Assembly (NCBI GenBank): GCA_949592205.1
Contig: CATIUR010000003.1
Coordinates: forward strand, 155,748,759 to 155,812,758
From: Helichrysum umbraculigerum
Lineage: Eukaryota; Streptophyta; Magnoliopsida; Asterales; Asteraceae
Direction: 5' to 3'
Length of the DNA: 64,000 nucleotides
The notes under the pieces: model-generated
Databases searched by the model: none
Seen by the model: only the letters and a program-made list of their open reading frames with translations
What the model was told of the DNA's origin: nothing
Shown: positions 54,507-64,000 of the stretch, piece after piece
How the letters are laid out: every line of letters begins with the position of its first letter
How positions within the stretch are numbered: the first letter of the stretch is position 1
Made by a program: the position numbers and the translations under genes

Positions 54507-56872
54507 CAAATTTATAAACTTAACTTATACATATACAAATCATTCTAGCAATATGCTTAACAAATACATACATTACATCGATTTAACTAGTTTACACAAT
54601 CATTCAACATGTACAAATTATCAAAAAATCAACAAAACTAATAAGTTATAAAATCCTTGAGTGGTGGTGGTTGACAGCGGTGGTCGGCCGTAGGTGGGGG
54701 AGAGGTTGGCCGGAGGTGGAATGGTTTGGTCGGAGATGGGGGGTTTGGCCGACGGTTTAGTGGTGGTGAATTTGTTAAGGTGTGATAGTGAAATTGAGAG
54801 TAAATGTGGTGGTGAAGATATATTTTTTTGGTGAAATAAGGTTAATTTTTGTAAAGATATAGAGAGAAAATAGGAGGAAGAGAGTTGTGTGAAAATGGGA
54901 AAGAAGATAGGTTTTAAAGACTTTCAGTGGCCTTTTGCGACGACATTGTCGTCGCTATAGACCTTTAGCGACGAAATTTTGTTTTTTAAACGATTGACCG
55001 GGAAAAAAATTTCGATTGGAGGGACTTTTGAATTTTTTGTGAATTTTTATTGCGACGACATTGTCGTCGCTATAGACCTTTCGCGACGAAATGTTTTTTG
55101 AATTTTTGTTTGGAGGGACTTTTGAATTTTTTTCGAATTTTTATTGCGACGACAATGTCGTCGCTGTAGACGTTTCGCGACGAATTTTTTTTTTGAATTT
55201 TTATTTTGAGGGACTTTTGAATTTTCTGTGAAATTTTATTACGACGACATTGTCGTCGCGATAGACCTTTCGCGACGAATTTTTTTTTTGTAACAAGTGA
55301 CCCGGAAAATTTTTTGCTTGGAGGGATTTTTTTGAATTTTTCATAAATATAAAGTTTAAATTAATTATTAATTTGTTCAAAATATATGAATTTAAAATCA
55401 TACAAAAACTAATTTTTTTTAATTAATTAAATTTAAATTTGTCTTGAATTACTTTATAACAAATGATTAATTGAAATTTGAAATCAATTCTAAATTAATT
55501 AAAAACTTAATTTATTAAATTATTCGTTACGGTAATTATATCATGTAACTAGTATCTTGTTTATAAAATTACGTGATTATGTATATAAACCACCTCACGT
55601 TATCATAATGACTTCTCTCGAGGGTATTGAGGGTTTACACTTTAGGGTTTTGCACGATTATTCGAATGTTCGAGGAAGATTAGTCGGTTTAAAGCGTCGA
55701 TTTACAAATATTGTTATTGAGTCGTTTTGCAACTAACAAGTGGACTGTTAAATGTATCGAACTATAGTCTACATTCAATGTATGTAGCAACCTACTTGAA
55801 TTTCATTGGATGTAATGAACTTAGTATTTCATATTCTACCCAAGGAAAGGCATGCCGATAAAATTTTTGTTATATGGTGTCACTATTTCAGAATGGAAAA
55901 AAAGAGCATGAAAGTCAATAGGTTTAAGAGGGGAAGAACGCTTAACTGAGGGGCTAAATGAGTTCATCTTCAGTGTTAAAAGCTCTTCAGGTTAGCTTAT
56001 ATCTTCCATCTTTTTGAATCATTAAAAAAGGGTACATAGCTTATTAATTTGAACTTTTTAAGTAAATAAGAAAAGTGGTGTACCAAATTATCAGGCTGAT
56101 TAGATTTGTGCTTTTAAAGTAATATAAAATTTTTGCACGGATGACTCTTTTTTGTGGTTTCTTTGAATATTCTACATGTGAATTGATGATTCAATAGATG
56201 GAACCTTAACACTTTGTTCCCGAGTTCTCTAAAGAAAGAAAAGAAGTGAAGTGAAAAGGAGGGGATAGAAAAGAGAAGAAGTTAGAAAAAATTATTTGTA
56301 GTTTTTGTATTCCCAAGTTCATAAGAAAAAAAAGAAAACACAAGAAACATATCCTCATATTTGGGCGTAAATCGATTTGACGTTCCATAAAAATGATACA
56401 AAATTGGGATCTAACAATAAATAGGGATGAAAAATCTTAAATTAATTCCTACGAAACATCGAACAATTTGTACACATCTAACTGAACATATTATACATAC
56501 AAAATTGATTGTAAATTGTAAATGGGGTATTGAGTCGCAGATTTAACAACGTAACATCGGCTAACAAAATTACATATTCAAAAATAAATAAGTAGACCCA
56601 TCTGAGTATACAACATGAATAATGGTATGCGATGAAACTGCTAAAATATGTGGAATATGTACGTAACTATACAAAGAGACATAAGGCTACGGTTATTACT
56701 CTCCAAATCATTCCAATTTGGGAGGAATTGTAGGAAGGAACATTTGACAAAAGTTACCCACTCATTTCTTTTCTTTTCTTTCCTAAAAAACTTAGGAACA
56801 CATACACTTTCTTATTTTCTTTCCAGTTACATTCCTTTCTTTCCGATATAAAACTCTGGAACACAGCCTAAG
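53532..56872 (+). repeat. Tandem unit, copy 1 (3341 bp)
   Basis: Starts GAGTGCATTTATGGACTGGA and ends GGAACACAGCCTAAG. Near-identical copies follow at once. It contains a CACTA-derived part (53993 to about 55290), CAA/AAC-rich microsatellite at 54426-54510, and AT-rich unique sequence. A 43-codon frame from 55609 (MTSLEGIEGLHFRVLHDYS) recurs in all three copies; I do not recognise it. No host gene is seen. Confidence 0.93.
53993..55290 (+). mobile_element. CACTA-derived segment, right end missing (repeat copy 1)
   Basis: Starts CACTACAAGAAAAAAGGC, the CACTA terminal repeat, then GCGACGAC/GTCGTCGC subterminal words at 54012-54335. A second block at 54937-55290 has four tandem repeats of about 85 bp built on GCGACGACATTGTCGTCGC and GGAGGGACTTTTGAATTTTT. 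The expected closing CTTGTAGTG is absent. Same word family as the MITE at 20710. Confidence 0.78.
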
Positions 56873-57814
56873 GAGTGCATTTATGGACTGGAAGAAAGGT
56901 GTTTTAAAATGTCACAGAAACATTAGTACATGATGGTATCATTGTTGCTACTATTATCAATTTTGAGATCTTAAATTGTGTTGGGGATTATTATTGGCTT
57001 TCAATAGGTTTGTAATTTTTAGAATAAGTTCTTTTATTTTCATTATAGCTTTGATAATGCTCATGTTTGTGAAGAAAAAAAGGTGTGATTATAGTCTTCT
57101 TATGTTCCTTATTTTATATTCTTGTCTAATCCTGCCAACTAACCTATATATGTGCACATTCTAATTATCAAAGTATAATATATTAGTATGTCTTAGCTTT
57201 TAATTAATAGGAAGTAGGAACCCATTTTTCGGTTAGCATGACAAAATGAACATATAATTATAATGATCTATTCTAAACTGCACTTTTTTTGCACCCGAAC
57301 AGGAGATACTACAAGCATGGCAAAAGATTGAAGCACTACAAGAAAAAAGGCTTTTAGCGACAACAAATGTCGTCGCTATAAGCCCCATTGTCGTCGCTAT
57401 ATCTCATTTAGCGACGACAAAATCGTCGCGACGCGCTGTCGCTATATCATTGTCTCCAAAAGGTTATCGCGACGACTTTAGCGACGACAAAAATGTGGGT
57501 CCCACAAACGATAAAAAAAATTAAAAAACTTATTGCGACAATAATGTCGTCGCTATATCGTCGCAAAAAGTTTTTTTTAATTATTTTATTTATTATTTAT
57601 TTTCATAATAAAATTAATTTTAAAAAAATTTAAAAACTTATAGCGACGACATAGCGACGACAATGTCGTCGCTATAAAAAAACCCAGTTTACAGAACCTG
57701 CTGTATATTCTGCTTTCCACCCGGTTTTTTCCGAACATTAAAAGCGTCAACCTGCACCAGTTTTCCGACAGCATCAACAACAACAATAACAACAACAATG
57801 ACAACAACATCAAT

Positions 57815-57847
<33 letters not shown>

Positions 57848-60212
57848 CAAATTTATAAACTTAACTTATACATATACAAATCATTCTAGCAATATGCTTA
57901 ACAAATACATACATTACATCGATTTAACTAGTTTACACAATCATTCAACATGTACAAATTATCAAAAAATCAACAAAACTAATAAGTTATAAAATCCTTG
58001 AGTGGTGGTGGTTGACAGCGGTGGTCGGCCGTAGGTGGGGGAGAGGTTGGCCGGAGGTGGAATGGTTTGGTCGGAGATGGGGGGTTTGGCCGACGGTTTA
58101 GTGGTGGTGAATTTGTTAAGGTGTGATAGTGAAATTGAGAGTAAATGTGGTGGTGAAGATATATTTTTTTGGTGAAATAAGGTTAATTTTTGTAAAGATA
58201 TAGAGAGAAAATAGGAGGAAGAGAGTTGTGTGAAAATGGGAAAGAAGATAGGTTTTAAAGACTTTCAGTGGCCTTTTGCGACGACATTGTCGTCGCTATA
58301 GACCTTTAGCGACGAAATTTTGTTTTTTAAACGATTGACCGGGAAAAAAATTTCGATTGGAGGGACTTTTGAATTTTTTGTGAATTTTTATTGCGACGAC
58401 ATTGTCGTCGCTATAGACCTTTCGCGACGAAATGTTTTTTGAATTTTTGTTTGGAGGGACTTTTGAATTTTTTTCGAATTTTTATTGCGACGACAATGTC
58501 GTCGCTGTAGACGTTTCGCGACGAATTTTTTTTTGAATTTTTATTTTGAGGGACTTTTGAATTTTCTGTGAAATTTTATTACGACGACATTGTCGTCGCG
58601 ATAGACCTTTCGCGACGAATTTTTTTTTTGTAACAAGTGACCCGGAAAATTTTTTGCTTGGAGGGATTTTTTTGAATTTTTCATAAATATAAAGTTTAAA
58701 TTAATTATTAATTTGTTCAAAATATATGAATTTAAAATCATACAAAAACTAAATTTTTTTAATTAATTAAATTTAAATTTGTCTTGAATTACTTTATAAC
58801 AAATGATTAATTGAAATTTGAAATCAATTCTAAATTAATTAAAAACTTAATTTATTAAATTATTCGTTACGGTAATTATATCATGTAACTAGTATCTTGT
58901 TTATAAAATTACGTGATTATGTATATAAACCACCTCACGTTATCATAATGACTTCTCTCGAGGGTATTGAGGGTTTACACTTTAGGGTTTTGCACGATTA
59001 TTCGAATGTTCGAGGAAGATTAGTCGGTTTAAAGCGTCGATTTACAAATATTGTTATTGAGTCGTTTTGCAACTAACAAGTGGACTGTTAAATGTATCGA
59101 ACTATAGTCTACATTCAATGTATGTAGCAACCTACTTGAATTTCATTGGATGTAATGAACTTAGTATTTCATATTCTACCCAAGGAAAGGCATGCCGATA
59201 AAATTTTTGTTATATGGTGTCACTATTTCAGAATGGAAAAAAAGAGCATGAAAGTCAATAGGTTTAAGAGGGGAAGAACGCTTAACTGAGGGGCTAAATG
59301 AGTTCATCTTCAGTGTTAAAAGCTCTTCAGGTTAGCTTATATCTTCCATCTTTTTGAATCATTAAAAAAGGGTACATAGCTTATTAATTTGAACTTTTTA
59401 AGTAAATAAGAAAAGTGGTGTACCAAATTATCAGGCTGATTAGATTTGTGCTTTTAAAGTAATATAAAATTTTTGCACGGATGACTCTTTTTTGTGGTTT
59501 CTTTGAATATTCTACATGTGAATTGATGATTCAATAGATGGAACCTTAACACTTTGTTCCCGAGTTCTCTAAAGAAAGAAAAGAAGTGAAGTGAAAAGGA
59601 GGGGATAGAAAAGAGAAGAAGTTAGAAAAAATTATTTGTAGTTTTTGTATTCCCAAGTTCATAAGAAAAAAAAGAAAACACAAGAAACATATCCTCATAT
59701 TTGGGCGTAAATCGATTTGACGTTCCATAAAAATGATACAAAATTGGGATCTAACAATAAATAGGGATGAAAAATCTTAAATTAATTCCTACGAAACATC
59801 GAACAATTTGTACACATCTAACTGAACATATTATACATACAAAATTGATTGTAAATTGTAAATGGGGTATTGAGTCGCAGATTTAACAACGTAACATCGG
59901 CTAACAAAATTACATATTCAAAAATAAATAAGTAGACCCATCTGAGTATACAACATGAATAATGGTATGCGATGAAACTGCTAAAATATGTGGAATATGT
60001 ACGTAACTATACAAAGAGACATAAGGCTACGGTTATTACTCTCCAAATCATTCCAATTTGGGAGGAATTGTAGGAAGGAACATTTGACAAAAGTTACCCA
60101 CTCATTTCTTTTCTTTTCTTTCCTAAAAAACTTAGGAACACATACACTTTCTTATTTTCTTTCCAGTTACATTCCTTTCTTTCCGATATAAAACTCTGGA
60201 ACACAGCCTAAG
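56873..60212 (+). repeat. Tandem unit, copy 2 (3340 bp)
   Basis: Nearly identical to copy 1; for example 57659-57662 reads ACGACAAT where copies 1 and 3 have ACGAGAAT, and one T run differs by a base. Includes the CACTA-derived part from 57334. Confidence 0.94.
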
Positions 60213-61154
60213 GAGTGCATTTATGGACTGGAAGAAAGGTGTTTTAAAATGTCACAGAAACATTAGTACATGATGGTATCATTGTTGCTACTATTATCAA
60301 TTTTGAGATCTTAAATTGTGTTGGGGATTATTATTGGCTTTCAATAGGTTTGTAATTTTTAGAATAAGTTCTTTTATTTTCATTATAGCTTTGATAATGC
60401 TCATGTTTGTGAAGAAAAAAAGGTGTGATTATAGTCTTCTTATGTTCCTTATTTTATATTCTTGTCTAATCCTGCCAACTAACCTATATATGTGCACATT
60501 CTAATTATCAAAGTATAATATATTAGTATGTCTTAGCTTTTAATTAATAGGAAGTAGGAACCCATTTTTCGGTTAGCATGACAAAATGAACATATAATTA
60601 TAATGATCTATTCTAAACTGCACTTTTTTTGCACCCGAACAGGAGATACTACAAGCATGGCAAAAGATTGAAGCACTACAAGAAAAAAGGCTTTTAGCGA
60701 CAACAAATGTCGTCGCTATAAGCCCCATTGTCGTCGCTATATCTCATTTAGCGACGACAAAATCGTCGCGACGCGCTGTCGCTATATCATTGTCTCCAAA
60801 AGGTTATCGCGACGACTTTAGCGACGACAAAAATGTGGGTCCCACAAACGATAAAAAAAATTAAAAAACTTATTGCGACAATAATGTCGTCGCTATATCG
60901 TCGCAAAAAGTTTTTTTTAATTATTTTATTTATTATTTATTTTCATAATAAAATTAATTTTAAAAAAATTTAAAAACTTATAGCGACGACATAGCGACGA
61001 GAATGTCGTCGCTATAAAAAAACCCAGTTTACAGAACCTGCTGTATATTCTGCTTTCCACCCGGTTTTTTCCGAACATTAAAAGCGTCAACCTGCACCAG
61101 TTTTCCGACAGCATCAACAACAACAATAACAACAACAATGACAACAACATCAAT

Positions 61155-61187
<33 letters not shown>

Positions 61188-63508
61188 CAAATTTATAAAC
61201 TTAACTTATACATATACAAATCATTCTAGCAATATGCTTAACAAATACATACATTACATCGATTTAACTAGTTTACACAATCATTCAACATGTACAAATT
61301 ATCAAAAAATCAACAAAACTAATAAGTTATAAAATCCTTGAGTGGTGGTGGTTGACAGCGGTGGTCGGCCGTAGGTGGGGGAGAGGTTGGCCGGAGGTGG
61401 AATGGTTTGGTCGGAGATGGGGGGTTTGGCCGACGGTTTAGTGGTGGTGAATTTGTTAAGGTGTGATAGTGAAATTGAGAGTAAATGTGGTGGTGAAGAT
61501 ATATTTTTTTGGTGAAATAAGGTTAATTTTTGTAAAGATATAGAGAGAAAATAGGAGGAAGAGAGTCGTGTGAAAATGGGAAAGAAGATAGGTTTTAAAG
61601 ACTTTCAGTGGCCTTTTGCGACGACATTGTCGTCGCTATAGACCTTTAGCGACGAAATTTTGTTTTTTAAACGATTGACCGGGAAAAAAATTTCGATTGG
61701 AGGGACTTTTGAATTTTTTGTGAATTTTTATTGCGACGACATTGTCGTCGCTATAGACCTTTCGCGACGAAATGTTTTTTGAATTTTTGTTTGGAGGGAC
61801 TTTTGAATTTTTTTCGAATTTTTATTGCGACGACAATGTCGTCGCTGTAGACGTTTCGCGACGAATTTTTTTTTTGAATTTTTATTTTGAGGGACTTTTG
61901 AATTTTCTGTGAAATTTTATTACGACGACATTGTCGTCGCGATAGACCTTTCGCGACGAATTTTTTTTTCTAACAAGTGACCCGGAAAATTTTTTGCTTG
62001 GAGGGATTTTTTTGAATTTTTCATAAATATAAAGTTTAAATTAATTATTAATTTGTTCAAAATATATGAATTTAAAATCATACAAAAACTAAATTTTTTT
62101 AATTAATTAAATTTAAATTTGTCTTGAATTACTTTATAACAAATGATTAATTGAAATTTGAAATCAATTCTAAATTAATTAAAAACTTAATTTATTAAAT
62201 TATTCGTTACGGTAATTATATCATGTAACTAGTATCTTGTTTATAAAATTACGTGATTATGTATATAAACCAACTCACGTTATCATAATGACTTCTCTCG
62301 AGGGTATTGAGGGTTTACACTTTAGGGTTTTGCACGATTATTCGAATGTTCGAGGAAGATTAGTCGGTTTAAAGCGTCGATTTACAAATATTGTTATTGA
62401 GTCGTTTTGCAACTAACAAGTGGACTGTTAAATGTATCGAACTATAGTCTACATTCAATGTATGTAGCAACCTACTTGAATTTCATTGGATGTAATGAAC
62501 TTAGTATTTCATATTCTACCCAAGGAAAGGCATGCCGATAAAATTTTTGTTATATGGTGTCACTATTTCAGAATGGAAAAAAAGAGCATGAAAGTCAATA
62601 GGTTTAAGAGGGGAAGAACGCTTAACTGAGGGGCTAAATGAGTTCATCTTCAGTGTTAAAAGCTCTTCAGGTTAGCTTATATCTTCCATCTTTTTGAATC
62701 ATTAAAAAAGGGTACATAGCTTATTAATTTGAACTTTTTAAGTAAATAAGAAAAGTGGTGTACCAAATTATCAGGCTGATTAGATTTGTGCTTTTAAAGT
62801 AATATAAAATTTTTGCACGGATGACTCTTTTTTGTGGTTTCTTTGAATATTCTACATGTGAATTGATGATTCAATAGATGGAACCTTAACACTTTGTTCC
62901 CGAGTTCTCTAAAGAAAGAAAAGAAGTGAAGTGAAAAGGAGGGGATAGAAAAGAGAAGAAGTTAGAAAAAATTATTTGTAGTTTTTGTATTCCCAAGTTC
63001 ATAAGAAAAAAAAGAAAACACAAGAAACATATCCTCATATTTGGGCGTAAATCGATTTGACGTTCCATAAAAATGATACAAAATTGGGATCTAACAATAA
63101 ATAGGGATGAAAAATCTTAAATTAATTCCTACGAAACATCGAACAATTTGTACACATCTAACTGAACATATTATACATACAAAATTGATTGTAAATTGTA
63201 AATGGGGTATTGAGTCGCAGATTTAACAACGTAACATCGGCTAACAAAATTACATATTCAAAAATAAATAAGTAGACCCATCTAAGTATACAACATGAAT
63301 AATGGTATGCGATGAAACTGCTAAAATATGTGGAATATGTACGTAACTATACAAAGAGACATAAGGCTACGGTTATTACTCTCCAAATCATTCCAATTTG
63401 GGAGGAATTGTAGGAAGGAACATTTGACAAAAGTTACCCACTCATTTCTTTTCTTTTATTTCCTAAAAAACTTAGGAACACATACACTTTCTTATTTTCT
63501 TTCCAGTT
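60213..63508 (+). repeat. Tandem unit, copy 3, truncated
   Basis: Follows copies 1 and 2 until TTTTCTTTCCAGTT at 63508, about 45 bp before the unit would end, where an LTR-like sequence begins. Includes the CACTA-derived part from 60674. Confidence 0.93.
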
Positions 63509-64000
63509 TGATGTGCTGAATCCAGTTATAAAATTTATCGTTGAAAAGTGAACAAGAAAGTACCGTGCTAGACCAAAACACAACCGGGCAGTGGACCCTA
63601 TCGTGTGGTAGTATAGTTGGGTAAGTTCGGGTTCGAACACAGGGAACTAGATTGAATAATTAATAGAAGTGTGAGCAATTTAAAAAGAGAAAATAAAATG
63701 TGGTTGGTTTGTGTGACCGAATTGTCACGTTGCTTAAAACTACGAAATTTTTGTTAAACTAGGCAAGTGGACTCTTTAGAGTCAAAGTGATTGATTTGGA
63801 ACTTTCAGATATTAAAAACTATACTTGCTTGGATTAGATCGTTAGTGATTTCGGGGTGTAAAGTTAAAACCGGTTATTTTATGCAAACAATTTTCCATCA
63901 AACCTAGGCTTAACATTCGCCATCACCTAATAATTCAACTTCAATTTACAAACCCATGATTCAATCAAATAACGGACATTCGCCATAGTTACCTATTCGC
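63509..64000. repeat. LTR-like sequence running off the window
   Basis: Starts TGATGTGCTGAATCC, like the outer end (TGATGTGGTGAAAG) of the LTR at 47467. GTTCGGGTTCGAACACAGGG at 63625 corresponds to the GTTCAGGTATCGAACACAGAG of that LTR. Probably another Athila-like element in the same orientation, cut by the window edge. Confidence 0.6.

Noticed and set aside
54245..54651. Leu-rich and Thr-rich frames repeated in all three tandem units
   Set aside because: They read a CAA/AAC microsatellite on opposite strands; low complexity only.

Overview
This is plant nuclear DNA: split genes with GT-AG introns, TATA-type promoters, and several layers of plant-type transposons. A eudicot is certain enough from the gene content. 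Asteraceae is my best guess, from the many intronic pieces ending in TGCCACCTCTA next to GGGTCAAAATGGGTC-like stretches, but that is an inference.

Left third (1-22 kb), genic. An intronless F-box/kelch gene (1193-2593, +) is followed by an 11-exon RAE1 mRNA-export gene (5471-9816, +, 349 aa). Tail to tail with RAE1 lie two tandem 11-exon SERK/BAK1-type LRR receptor kinase genes on the minus strand (10335-13814, 610 aa; 14536-21430, 613 aa). All four reading frames reconstruct without a stop. The introns carry insertions: a 332-bp Helitron in RAE1 intron 9, and in the second kinase gene a 2.84-kb LTR element (itself holding a PIF/Harbinger MITE), a hAT-like piece and a CACTA MITE.

Middle (22.9-29.5 kb), gene fragments. 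A GH3 beta-xylosidase exon split by a hAT element with an 8-bp target duplication is followed, in the same orientation, by a broken third SERK-like copy (exons 4-7 only) with a copia element in its intron; one copia LTR holds a Stowaway MITE. No intact host gene was found from here to the right end.

Right (29.5-47 kb), a nested repeat block. An approximately 1-kb tandem duplication works as a ruler: each copy preserves the empty site of insertions in the other. This fixes exact ends for two Helitrons (29897-37303, which holds a dead Ty3/gypsy chromovirus, and 38347-40208, which holds two foldback MITEs), a solo gypsy LTR with a 5-bp duplication (40480-42380), and a Mutator-like element with a 9-bp duplication and an internal minisatellite (42523-44159). 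Another Helitron and a second hAT element follow.

Far right (47.4-64 kb): a minus-strand Athila-like LTR element with one frameshifted ORF1, then three near-identical 3.34-kb tandem copies containing CACTA-derived ends, the last cut off by another LTR-like sequence at 63509.

The most unusual signal is a set of clustered short near-palindromes inside three LTR elements. All share a CCG-S-CGG core, but the arms differ from element to element and change together on both sides (TACCCGGCGGGTA, GAATCCGCCGGATTC, CAACCGCCGGTTG). Two of the elements have related LTRs and carry the cluster at a comparable place with a different word. The two hAT elements show a similar habit: nearly the same terminal repeat, different subterminal inverted words.
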